This document shows positions 10,212 through 20,379 of a stretch of 64,000 nt of DNA, piece after piece. The position numbers and the translations under genes are program-made. Source of the DNA: Puccinia triticina (Eukaryota; Basidiomycota; Pucciniomycetes; Pucciniales; Pucciniaceae). Within the stretch, counting starts at the first letter, position 1; every line of letters starts with the position of its first letter. Location of the stretch: assembly GCF_026914185.1 (NCBI RefSeq), contig NC_070567.1, positions 4,056,001-4,120,000 on the forward strand, read 5' to 3'. The notes under the pieces are model-generated. The model was not told the origin of the DNA, searched no databases, and saw only the letters and a program-made list of their open reading frames with translations.

Positions 10212-11090
10212 TATGGACTCCTGTCGGGTCTGAGCCGTGGCAGTTGGTTGAGGGGAAGGTGCTGAGTGCTGCCCTCGTCGGTGATCCTGCAAGAAAGTAT
10301 TGGGAAAATCGAATAAAATGATAGCGGTTGGGGGGGAGGGATTTGTTGAGAGGGGACGAGGGGGTTGGAATACCCTTGGCGGTTTTGGTGGGGTAGAAAA
10401 GCTTGGATAAAGATAGAAGGAAGCCGGCGCGGTCGTCGGGATTATTGGGAAGTGATCAGATGAAGGGAAACTCAGAATACTCAGGTACTCAAAACTCTCG
10501 AAGTATGCGGGGAAGGATCGACACGATCCGGGATCAATAAACTTCAGAACTCAAAGATTGATGATATTCCTCGTGGTTCGGAGGTGGATACCATGCGGAT
10601 CCTTCCTCCAAGTTCGGCTGAACTTGGATTCAGACCCGCGACATGCCGCGCGACGAGCCCTCGTGCCCGCCGCGCCCGTACAACTAGAATGAGAAGAGGA
10701 AAAAAAAAAAAAAAAAAAAAAAAAAAAACAGAAAAGATCTACCAAAGAGAAACAACCTCCACAAAAAAACCAAAAGGAGCAAACAAATAACTAACCCTCC
10801 GCCAACTCATCCTCTCCAACGCGCGCGAAGAAGAAACAAAAGGAACAGAAAAGAAAGACATGAGTAAAAGAAATGTAAAGAGTGGAAACTGAAACAAAAC
10901 CAAACAAGACAAAAGAAAAAAGAAGAAGAAGAAAATGGAAAAAGAGAGGGAGGGGGGGGAAGAATGATAACAGCTGCTTGAAAGGTCTTGAGGGGGTCGC
11001 GTGCGCCGCGCCGTCGGATTTAAAGCGCCTTGATGATCCTCCGGCCCTTTTTCTGGTGTCTTGACCCGAAGTACGCGCCTGAACACCACA
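10212..11090 (-). repeat. Element A 5' LTR (879 bp)
   Basis: Matches 2508-3391. On the minus strand it runs TGTGGTGTTCAGGCGCG to GGAGTCCATA and is followed by TT and the tRNA-Tyr primer region. The GCGA target duplication follows at 11091-11094. Confidence 0.93.
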
Positions 11091-13179
11091 GCGACACCGC
11101 CAAAAAGGGCATCTTGACCGGTTATCAGCTGGGGACGCACAACTGGCGCGTCCTCCTCCCAGGAGGGAAAGTGGAGCGCTGTCACGACGTCACCTTTGTC
11201 AAGACAGACTTCCCAGGAGTCTCCATTTTCTCTCCAGCTGATCCATCATTTCATTTTGATCCACTATCTCCGTTTGACTTCGATGAAGTCTTTCCTTCCT
11301 CACCGCTCTCGTCAACCACATCCACTGACTCGCTACTCAACGTACTTGAATGGCGATCGGCGGAAGACGAGCTTGATCTTGACTCATCTACAATTGATGT
11401 CAACTCGTTCTTTGCAAATCCTGACTCAGCAGGTCCCCTTCCTATCCACCCGTCTTCTGCAGCAAATTCTGCTTCGACAGGTCCCTCTCTTGCCTCGACT
11501 TCCACACTCACCCCAAATCCTCGTCCAAAACCTGGCTTTGATGTCGTTCTCACTTCGGATATTGCGCCAAAGGACATCAGCTCAGCCATTGATCCGTCCC
11601 ATATCCTCCACACCAAACGAAGGGCCAATCTGGCCAGAGCACTATCGGCATCCGACATTCCGCGCACTCACAGGGAGGCCATGCTCTCGTCTGACGCTTC
11701 GTCATGGACCCAAGCTGTCGAATCTGAACTCGCAGCTATGAAAGATCTGAAGGTTTGGAAATTGGAAGTTATTCCGGGAAACGAATCGCTTCTCGGGACC
11801 GTCTGGGTCTTCCAAAAAAAGAAGAACTCAGAAGGAATTGTCGTCAAGTTCAAGGCAAGACTCTGCGCCCAGGGATCTCAACAGAAAGAAGGTTTTGGAT
11901 TCACTTATGCTCCGACGGGTAGGTCGACTAGTCTGTGAGCGGCACTCATCGTGGGTACGATATTCATCAAATGGACGCAAAGAATGCGTTCCTCAACGGC
12001 AACCTGAAAGAGTCAATTTACTTGGGACCTCCTCCGGGTTTGTCGATTCCCAAAGGCTTTTTTCTCAAGCTTCACAAGGCTATCTATGGCCTCAAGCAGG
12101 CTCCGCGTGTCTGGTACGCAGAACTCAAAGCGTTCTTCGATTCAATTCGCTTTCTACCATCACCAGCCAATCCTTGTCTTTTCACGTCTACAGTTCCTGG
12201 TTGGGAATGCTTTGTTCACGTTTACGTGGACGACATGATCATTATTAGTCACGATGTAGGTCAATTCAAAAAGCTAATCTCAGAGAAATTTCGAATGGAA
12301 GATCTCGGTGAAGCTCAACACATCCTTGGCATCAAGCTCACACGATCATCAAAATCCACCATTCTCTTAAACCAGGAAGCTTACACTCAGTCTATTCTTG
12401 ACAACTACAACCTGTCCGACTGTCAATCCACCTCCACTCCAATTCTGCCCAACTCCCGTTTAGTGAAAGCCTCTGACAAAGAGCATGCAGCATTTCTACA
12501 GTTAAAAGTCAATTATCGGGAGGCACTTGGTTTACTCAATTATCTCTCCGTATCCACCCGCCCCAATATCTCCTTCACAGTTTCTCAATTGTCGCAGCAC
12601 CTTGAAAAACCGGGAATGCTCCACTGGAAAGCTGTTCAACATCTCCTCCGGTACCTCGCTGGAACTAAGCATCACGGAATTCTCTTGGATGGATCTGGCG
12701 ATCTAAACTCAATTTCTGTGTACACTGATGCAGACTTCGCCAACTGCACTGACGATCGTCGCTCATACTCCGGCTATGTGACCTTGTTTGGTGGCAATCT
12801 GTTATCATGGCGCTCAAAGAAACAGCAGACAGTCTCCACCTCGACAACCGAAGCGGAGTATCGGGCTCTCTTTGAAGGGGTTCAGGAATCCGTGTGGCTT
12901 AAGTATCTCTTTGCAAGCCTTTCCGTCAAATACACTAGCAAATTTGAGATTTACGCCGACAACCAAAGCGCTATTGCTTTGGCCACCAATCCAATCTTTC
13001 AGCAACAATCTAAACACATCGAAATCATTTATCATTGGCTTCGCGAGGTTCATGACACAGGACTAATTCACATCAACTACGTTTCCACTCATCAACAAAA
13101 AGCGGACATGTGCACAAAGGCACTTGGAAGACAAAAACATCAACAAATCACCGCCAACCTCAGGATACAGCGGCAATGA
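11091..13179 (+). pseudogene. Copia-1 integrase C-terminus, RT and RNase H
   Basis: Continuation of the copia-1 polyprotein from TAKKGILTGY. RT begins near WTQAVESELAAMKD; the frame is then broken by an in-frame TGA at 11936-11938 and a frameshift close to 11955. It resumes as GYDIHQMDAKNAFLNG, with KLHKAIYGLKQAPRVWY, the catalytic VYVDDM (near 12225) and the copia RNase H (YTDADFAN, STTEAEYRAL, YADNQSA). It ends at TGA 13177-13179 just before the polypurine tract. Both breaks lie in the first part of RT, so no active enzyme is expected even without element A. Confidence 0.9.
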
Positions 13180-13190
13180 GAGAAGGGGGG
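13180..13190 (+). promoter_or_regulatory. Copia-1 polypurine tract
   Basis: GAGAAGGGGGG lies directly before the 3' LTR and directly after the pol stop codon. Confidence 0.8.
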
Positions 13191-13548
13191 TATTGAGGCA
13201 TAGGCCGGGCATCCTCTCATGTGCCGTGCTGCGGAGTTAGACCGACTGAGTTCGAACCTAGTTGATGAGACTGTGAAACCTAATTGTAGACTTAGTATTT
13301 CAACCGTTACTCCCATCAGTTGTTTTCCTTTATCTTCATTATTGTTTCCAACATCAATCAACTCACTCAAACATCTCTCACTCGGTCTTAGGTGTGCCTC
13401 CACCTCTCTGAGCTTTTCATCAGCGTGTTTGTGTTACTCACAGCCTCTGCGCTGCTTCAGGTGTGCCTCCACCTCTCTGAGCTTTTCATCAGCGTGTTCG
13501 TGTTACTCACAGCCTCTGCGCTGCTTCAGTCCTGCTTGTCTTCCATTA
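13191..13548 (+). repeat. Copia-1 3' LTR (358 bp) with 69-bp tandem duplication
   Basis: Same termini as the 5' LTR. Positions 13392-13460 and 13461-13529 are two almost identical 69-bp units (GTGTGCCTCCACC...GCTGCTTCAG); the 5' LTR has one. The length difference (358 versus 289) equals exactly one unit. Confidence 0.93.
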
Positions 13549-13553
13549 CAAGG

Positions 13554-16500
13554 AGATTTTCATGTTCATGTTAATGACAACTTTCAGGATCCTGTCTATC
13601 CTATTGAGGTGTTCCTCCCAAGTGTTGGACATAATGATGATATCATCAATATAGATAATGACCCACTTCTCATCAATTTCTTTTCTGAACTCAATGTCCA
13701 TCATTCTCTGTAAATGAGAGGGGGCATTCTTGATCCCAAAGGGCATTCTCAGGTATTCATAGATTCCTTTGTGCATAATAATCCTGCGTAGATGTCTAGA
13801 ATCTTCTGCAATGACATTCTGGTGAAAACCTTTGAGTACATCCATACTAGTCAGATACTTAGCTTTGGCCAGGTTGTTCAGAGTCTCACTGATCTTAGGA
13901 ATGGGATACCTGTCTGAAGCAGTGTAGGAATTCAAAGCTCTGAATTCTCCTACCATTCTGGACTTTCCATTGTGCCAGGCAATGATTACAGGAGTAGTGA
14001 TTTCAACTACTTCATTATGACCAACTTTCCTTAGAACATTCAGGTTTACTAGCTCTTCAATGTGTTGCTTGAGAGCTTCTCTGCTTTTGGGGCTGGCAGG
14101 ATAAGGAGGTCTTCTGAGGAGAGGAGGATAGGGTCTTTCAGTTGTCAACTTGATATGAACTTCATGACCCTTAATGGCACCAAGGGGCTGGTTGGTGTTG
14201 GAGAAGGCAAGGTTGTTATTGTAGAGGACTTCAAACAACTTCTCTTTTTGCTCAATAGTTAACTTATCACTGAACTTGGCTTCACAGAGTTCTTCTATAA
14301 TAAATTTCTGCAGTTGAGGATGGGACTTCTTTACAGCAGAAATTTCATTAGAAGGACTCATTTTCTCCAGATGATGAGACTTAAAGCTAAATTTCTTCCT
14401 CTTGTTCTCATTTCCAATGGTAAAGAATCTCTCTTTGCTGTTTGTGATGTCAAAGCCATAAAGAGACATGTAATCATTTCCAAGGATAAGGTAGTTTATT
14501 CTTGCATTTTTCATAACTACAAATTCTGCTAGAATTCTAATGGAACCTTTATTGTGAGGAAAAATCAAAACCATTTCTATTATGCCCATTGGCTGTAATT
14601 GATCACTACAGCTGTGAAACTTAGCATGGTTGATTGGCATGAGCTTGTTTTCCCATTCTGGTATTATAGAATCCAGTAATTTGTTGCTGATGATTGAGCA
14701 AGAAGCTCCACTATCAAGAAGACATGAGTGTTCTCTGGATTCAATTAGGACAGTAGTGAGGTTTGCTTTTCCAGTAAGATGAGCTTTTCCTCTATCAGGT
14801 TTACATTTCATCAGTCTAGCATCCTCTATGTGGGAAGACTGGCAGGATTTGTCCCAGGTCTGAGGTTGATGAGTTTCAGCTTGAATTTCAGCAATGGAGA
14901 AGTCTTGGTTTATCTCACACTCTACAGCATGTGTTCCAAAATCAAAATCAACTAAGGGATCATAATTGGCACCATTTCCATTGTCCATAGCAAGAATCAT
15001 GTGATTGGTTCTATGATTCTCTTCCTCTTCATCCAGTTCTGATTCAGACTTATGTGGTTCACCTTGATCATCTTCATTGTCACTCTTGGGATCATCATCA
15101 TCTTCCATTCCTACATTATTAATTCTGTTCTTCTTCTTAGGGCATTCCCTGGAGAAGTGGCCAGTTTGTTTGCAGAAATGGCACATAAGTTTTTCTTTCT
15201 CAGGGGCAGAGACATGATTCTTTTTGGCAGAGGAGTCAGATGGCTTATCAGCTTTCTCAGGGGCAGGATTGTTTCTCCATTGGGATCTGTTAGGAGGGTT
15301 ATAATTGTTTGTCACAGGCTTGTTCCTTTTCATGACTCTGTCTATGACTTCTTCAGCAATTATAACCATATCCTCAAAACTCATTTCAGTAGCATCTCTT
15401 TTGTATCTGCTTTTAATAGCATGCTCAAGGTTTGGAGGGCATTGCTTCAAGATTTTCTCACAAATAAGATACTCACTGAGTTCAGGTTGATAAGCCTTCA
15501 GTCTTTCTCTCTGATTACCAAACCATTTATGGATTTTTCTTCCATCATAGGCAAAGTGATCATTCTCAAATTCTTGTTGCATTTTCCATTTCCAGTTCTC
15601 AGTGCCAAACTTGTTTCTGATGGCATTCTTCCACCAAGCCCAAGATTTGTTTCCATAGTGGTCTCTGATGCCTAGGTACCAATTCCTTGCAGTGTCAGTC
15701 AACAAGATTGTTAATCTACTGATTATCATGTTATCCAGCATCAAGTAGTCTCTGACCAGGATATCAGTTTTTTTAATCCAAAGTTCATGATTGTAAGGCA
15801 ATTCTCCAGAGAATTTCTCCCAGTCTCCATTCTTAGGGATACCTTTCCACAATTCCTTCCTCATTTCAAAGTCTATTGCTCCATGATCAATGTAGGGGAA
15901 TTCTTCTTGGTCCTTTGCATCAGGAGTATTGCTTGCAGGCTTGGGAAAGTTATCTCTTGGTGGTCTCTGGGGTTCAGGAGTAGGAATAGGAGGAGGTGCT
16001 CTGTGTTCCTGTTGTTGCTCATGGTGGACATTCTGGAAGGGATTATTGTATAAGAGATGAGGGGGTTGGTCTCTGTTATCTGGTATTATCAAGGAATCCA
16101 GCTTTGAGCTCACAGAGTTTATTACAGAAGATATGTCACTGAATCTTCTCTTAGATTGTTCAAATCTGTTGTGCTCATTGGCATGAAGGTCATTGATCTG
16201 ATTACCAATGGATGTAAGATTGTTGCTCACTTTCTCTTCAAAATCTTTCAGATTTTGACCCATTGTATCCATGTTAGAATGACATTGGGATTCATTTACC
16301 AGAATTAAATCTTGAACTGTCTCAAACTTCTCATCTATGTGTTTCTTCAGTTGATCCAACACATTGTTATTCACTGTGGACTTCTCTCTGGCACTTTCAC
16401 CTATGTTGTTCAGGATTTGGTCAAGCAAGAAAGGAATGAATTCATTTTTAAACAGATCAAGAATGGAACGATTCAGGACATCTTTAAAATTGCTGACACA

Positions 16501-17946
16501 AGATTCAAGAAGTGTACCAGGAATGGTTTCAACAGTACCAGATAATTCAGAGAGAAATTTAGAGAACAAGACTTGCAATTTTTCTTCTAGAAACAAAGGA
16601 CCATTTCTAGACATTTCAGAGTTAAGATTATTGAGGAAAAATTCTCTATTTGAAGGATCAGAGAGATTGTCAATATCTAAACTAAGGCCTAGTGGGGAAT
16701 CACTACTTAAGGAACTTTTAGGCAAAGATTCATCTAATAAGGGCCTCTCCCCCTGGCTCTCCCGCGTCCATAGCCTCTCCTCACTCCTCGTGTGGCTCTC
16801 ATTAGGTATTCTCCTATTTCTAGAACTCTCTGAGTGTCGTCCTGAGGGCGTCTCCAGTTCCTCCCTGATCCTCTCCAGTTGTTTTGAGGATGAGGGGGGT
16901 TGTGGCCTGCGAATTCTTGCGGCATTTGAGGATAAAGGTGTTGATTGTAGCCGCCAGTTGGATGATGCGGGCTGGGGCGGAATAACTGAACCACCTCTCG
17001 CGGTATAGAAGCTGGTGGCGGCCTCACTTGGAGCGTCTGCGGCGGTGGCGGCGGCGGCAAGGGAGTTCCTTGGTAATGCTGGCTCTCTAGGCGCGGCTGT
17101 GACTGAAATTGAGGCTGATTGGAGGGGATAGGACCCTGGAACTCCTGCACCATAACTCGTAGTTGAGAACCCGTGGGTTCCGGCGTTGGCGTCGTTAGAA
17201 TGGGTTGTTGACTGGCGTGCGGCACTATGGCCAGCTGCGACTGAGGCCGGGTTATTTGTGCCGTGGAGTTCTGCGGTCCTGGGCCGTTGTTCTGGTTCAT
17301 TAGGGAGACTTCCAGATTGTGTAGTTCGTCTCTGGGTATCCATTCTTGACAGAGACGGATACCGTCTGTTCTCCCAACTAGTTCTATTATCATTTCCTGC
17401 GTCATAGAAGCTTGGGAGAGGAGGCGCCTCATGGTTAACGTGTTCTGCGCCTCCCTGGCTCGGAAAAAGAGGTTGAATCGTTCGTTGAACATGCTGATGA
17501 GGCTGGATAACTCCTCCTCTTCTGGAATAAGATCCATTGGGCCTGAGGACTCTTCCCGTCGAGGGCTCTGAGTGTACGGAAGGAGGGCTAGATTGGGCGG
17601 CGCCGTAGGTCTCATGCCCTCTGGGTTGATAGGCTGGGAGGGCGGTTGACTCGTCGTAGGGAGATTCACAGTAAGATCTATGTGTTCCCTGTCTATAGGC
17701 CGTGGAACTGGCGTGGATCTGCTCGACGCTAGGGCTATGGACGTTTCTCTCGGCTGGTACAGCGCCGGGGGAAGCCCTGTGTCTGGGAGAAGTTGTTCCT
17801 CCTCCGGGAGCTTGAGAAAATCCTCTTGCAGAGGCGGCAAGGCTGATTCTAGCTCTTCGAAGCCGTTCTTCTGCGGCGGGGCTGAGGCGGTAGCGGTGGC
17901 GCAATTCTTCTGAGAGGTCTCTGCCATTTCTAAGGTGGGGAGGCAT
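13554..17946 (-). pseudogene. Gypsy-E Gag-Pol polyprotein (5' part, cut by copia-1)
   Basis: A long minus-strand frame from 17946 down to the copia-1 junction. Residues 1-400 are low-complexity and overlap a second open frame (16734-17927). Residues ~410-640 form an acidic, coiled-coil-like Gag region. A retrotransposon-gag domain follows (WKGIPKNGDWEKFSGEL ... FRNKFGTENW-type). A CCHC zinc knuckle, CHFCKQTGHFSREC, lies near residue 920 and a protease, CLLDSGASCSIIS, near 1077. RT follows with YPIPKI, MPFGIKNAPS and the catalytic YIDD near 1435. The frame ends where copia-1 enters and resumes at 165-1. It is otherwise free of stops, so the copy was probably competent before the insertion. Confidence 0.9.
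16734..17927 (-). CDS. Overprinted 397-aa ORF in the 5' part of gypsy-E gag
   Basis: A second open frame on the same strand, wholly inside the first 400 codons of the long gypsy-E frame. It starts at an ATG at 17927 (MAETSQKNC). A mid-part looks helical and amphipathic (SSLISMFNERFNLFFRAR), followed by a Pro/Gln-rich section and an Arg/Gly tail (RGVRRGYGRGRARGRG) like RNA-binding RGG boxes. This frame looks more protein-like than the Ser/Pro-rich product of the long frame over the same bases. The segment is also clearly more GC-rich than the gag downstream. It may be the true N-terminal Gag or an accessory RNA-binding protein; no family was recognised. Confidence 0.5.
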   Translation of the reverse strand: MAETSQKNCATATASAPPQKNGFEELESALPPLQEDFLKLPEEEQLLPDTGLPPALYQPRETSIALASSRSTPVPRPIDREHIDLTVNLPTTSQPPSQPINPEGMRPTAPPNLALLPYTQSPRREESSGPMDLIPEEEELSSLISMFNERFNLFFRAREAQNTLTMRRLLSQASMTQEMIIELVGRTDGIRLCQEWIPRDELHNLEVSLMNQNNGPGPQNSTAQITRPQSQLAIVPHASQQPILTTPTPEPTGSQLRVMVQEFQGPIPSNQPQFQSQPRLESQHYQGTPLPPPPPPQTLQVRPPPASIPREVVQLFRPSPHHPTGGYNQHLYPQMPQEFAGHNPPHPQNNWRGSGRNWRRPQDDTQRVLEIGEYLMRATRGVRRGYGRGRARGRGPY

Positions 17947-18007
17947 GGTTATTACGGTTATGGGTAGAGGAAATAAATGGGAAAAGGAATTAAGGAAGGT
18001 TATATAC
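17930..18007 (-). other. Possible intron joining leader ORF to the overprinted ORF
   Basis: CAG|GTATAT at 18008/18007 and CTCCCCACCTTAG ending at 17930 give a 78-nt GT-AG candidate. Removing it joins the basic leader ORF (phase 1) in frame to the ATG of the 397-aa ORF. The 5' splice site is weak. Confidence 0.35.
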
Positions 18008-18453
18008 CTGCTGGGTTAGACTTAGCAGATATTCTTTTGCTTTTTCTCGTAGTAGAAGAAGCTTTTTTCTTGGTTTCCTTTGCGCTTGGCTTCGCTGAGG
18101 AATTAGAAGTCCACTCTGCTATGTTAACAGGAGCTACGGTCCTTTTTCTACGAGTTTTCGGCGCTTTTGCGGTAGCAATAGGATTCCACGCGGTGCTACT
18201 GATCAATTTGCCGTTACACGGATTTGCTACTATTTTGTCGTCGTAGTTTTCTTCGTCTGCGCTAGTCTGCGCAGTCAAGAATTTTTTTTACAGTCGACTG
18301 CGGTAAATGTAGATAAGAAGCAGGAGAATCTTTTGAGCGTACTCCGTTTTTCGCTATCTCTTCTTGATCCGAAGATATAGAGGGTTCTGGGGAGGATAAG
18401 TCCGACGAAGGGATAAATAGTGGCGCGGAGGAGTCACAATTCTGCACTTTCAC
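18000..18453 (-). pseudogene. Gypsy-E leader ORFs, small basic protein (frame broken at an A8 run)
   Basis: Two overlapping minus-strand frames between the 5' LTR and gag. The first starts at 18453 (MKVQNCDSS) and stops at 18262. The second continues in another frame to 18000 and is Lys/Ser/Thr-rich with nuclear-localisation-like clusters (KTRRKRT, KETKKKAS, RKSKR). The frames meet at a run of eight A (18282-18289 as T on the plus strand), so a single-base slip would fuse them into a ~150-residue basic protein. Whether this is a mutation, a sequencing indel or programmed slippage cannot be told here. No family recognised. Confidence 0.4.
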
Positions 18454-18698
18454 GAGTACACAAGACGTAAAAAAATTGTTTCAAGGGTTCAGTTAGGAAA
18501 TTTATCAATATAAAAGCAATTTTAGATAGTTTTGGAAGAATTTTAGCGTTAGTAGGATATGTAGAAAATTTTTTTTAGAGTTATTTTTTCGAATTTTAAG
18601 AGTTTTTTGTTTGATTTAGTCAGGATGATCATTCCTTTGGCTTTATAGCAGTCTAGAATTATGAAAAGGTGAGTAATTTTCCCGATGAGGCCCCCAAT

Positions 18699-19452
18699 TG
18701 TGAGCCTGAGTCTCTATAGTGACAGCAGGACACAAGAAATGGGGGGGGCAATAGTTGGATTTCTTGGGATAAAGAAAATACAACTATAAGAGAAAAAGAG
18801 AAAGAGAGAGAGAAACTGAGCAGGATCAGGATAAAGAGAAGTACTAGGTTATTCTAGTGGGAATGCACGTCCACTGGCAATGCTACTCTTCAGAAGAGTG
18901 CTGCTAATCTGTGCTAAGAAGTGCTACAGCTTCCTCTCAGGAGGGTATCTGGATTAGATAAGTTTAATCCAGCCACCATTTTTTAGCTTCCTTCTGGATA
19001 GTCAAGGTTCTTAAAGGGAAACCTGAGGGACAGCCCTGTAACCTAGATTTGAGGCAAAGGCCAAATGATAATAAGGGACAGCCCTGTGATCAAGAGTGAG
19101 GCAAAGGCCAGTAGATTTGGAGGGACAGCCCTATGATCAAGAAGAAGACAAAACCAGCAGAAAGAGCAGATCAAGCAAGACACAGAGTTGTACCTCTGAG
19201 ATAAACAAGGTTCAGTGAAAGAGGTTACTTACTGTCAATATCCTAGGCGCCTGTGACGGTAGGTATACTGAGAGTGTTGTAAGCTCTTTGGTGGTGATCC
19301 TGGGGTTATCTGGGTGGTGGTTCTGGTGTTCTGAAGTCTGTGGATCCGCCTCAGGCAAGGGGGATCCTGACTACAAAAATTTTCACAGTTTGCTTATGTA
19401 ATTTACATATGTACATGTGGTTTGGCGCGCCTGGTAGCGCTGACACGTCACA
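18699..19452 (-). repeat. Probable gypsy-E 5' LTR
   Basis: On the minus strand the block runs TGTGACGTGTCAGCGC to GGCTCACA, lies upstream of the leader and gag, and is followed by ATTGGGGGCCTCATCGGG, a plausible but unassigned primer site. The matching 3' LTR is outside the window, so the outer boundary is an estimate. Confidence 0.5.
19018..19150. repeat. Three-copy tandem repeat inside the probable gypsy-E LTR
   Basis: Three imperfect ~45-bp units of AGGGACAGCCCTRTGATCAAG ... GAGGCAAAGGCC-type sequence follow each other. Confidence 0.7.
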
Positions 19453-20379
19453 ATTGCGCATGCGCGCCACAACTCAATAACTCAGGGAAGGAGTATAGTT
19501 ACAAAGAGTTGGTAAGTTGTAACTAGGGTTAAAATTAAGTGAGGAGACAGAATATGAATTCAAAACAAGGTTATCTCTTAAGATGAAAAGGATATGAAGT
19601 AATTTATATGTAACAAAGGTAGAACAGGCAGCTTTTAGGTCAGCTGTGGTGACTCTAAGGCTGACAGATAAGTGGGTTTTGATCACCCAGATGCGGCTCA
19701 GGATATGGGCGCGGAATAATGAGGAAGAACCAATCATGATATTGCTCTGGGCTAGGCTATGCTTAGTAGACTAGATACACAGGGCTGAATAGTGGTTGTG
19801 AAGAAAAATGAATATGAATAGAAAACACTAGGATATCATGAAGATGTCTCAATTTATCCGTATCTATCACAGACAGAGCACGCACACACATGGAGAGCAG
19901 TAACCAGGAAAGCACCGGTAACAGTCTAGTCTAAGCAAGGATTTGTTAGAGTAGGGTTGTGACTCGTTTTTGATTCCTACCATCTTGACCTTGTGATTCC
20001 ACCAAATCTTGTGATTTGTCATCATTGTACGCGCCACAGCACGTTGTATCTACTTTATCTAACCTTGCGCAAGGTCCCAGTTTTCTCTTCCTTACCAATT
20101 GGAGAGACCGGAACCGGACGAAAGGATAGCTAACCATCTGAGGCGGGATACCTGCAGTGTACCCGTCTGCTTCCTCGCAGGTTAAAAGCTGGCTAGGCCA
20201 TTTGCGCTTCCGTCGGTTTTGTGCTTCTCCGGGATCGGGACAAATTTGAATGAAATTTGGTTTGAAATACAATTTATCTGAAAGCTCATCAAAAGAAAAC
20301 TCACTGAACAAATGATCTACATTGGACAACTCATCACCTGAACGTTTCCCTGCACCAACCATTGAAAGTTGAGATCTTA
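19453..20379. other. Intergenic stretch without recognised gene
   Basis: Between the gypsy-E LTR and the copia-2 relic. Minus-strand frames of 87 and 166 codons exist (19474-19737; 19946-20446), but neither shows a recognisable motif, and the longer one runs into the copia-2 gag region and a MITE. No gene is called. Confidence 0.5.

Larger units (their letters stand above)
2508..11090 (-). mobile_element. Element A, Ty3/gypsy-type LTR retrotransposon
   Basis: LTRs at 2508-3391 and 10212-11090 (minus-strand termini TGTGGTGTTC...GGAGTCCATA) enclose gag-protease (7726-9855) and pol (3550-7729) on the minus strand. The 4-bp duplication GCGA (2504-2507, 11091-11094) lies in the integrase region of copia-1. 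It belongs to the same family as elements B and C: same Gag, same LTR termini, same tRNA-Tyr primer region and same intron-like cassettes. It is nearly intact; the one visible lesion is a 1-nt frameshift in integrase. Confidence 0.93.
166..13548 (+). mobile_element. Copia-1, Ty1/copia LTR retrotransposon (split by element A)
   Basis: Two near-identical terminal repeats (166-454 and 13191-13548) flank gag, protease, integrase, RT and RNase H coding in Ty1/copia order. The 5-bp duplication CAAGG (161-165 and 13549-13553) marks insertion into gypsy-E. Without element A (2508-11090 plus one GCGA) it is about 4.8 kb, a normal copia size. The termini are TA...TA instead of TG...CA in both LTRs. The low LTR divergence suggests recent insertion, apart from one 69-bp length difference. 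It is no longer functional because of the nested insertion, one in-frame TGA and a frameshift. Confidence 0.93.

Noticed and set aside
13219..13713. 164-codon plus-strand ORF over the copia-1 3' LTR
   Set aside because: It is LTR sequence read through the 69-bp repeat into antisense gypsy-E; the 5' LTR has the same kind of frame.
15052..15675. 207-codon plus-strand ORF antisense to gypsy-E gag
   Set aside because: Hydrophobic antisense shadow of a well supported gag frame; no motif of its own.
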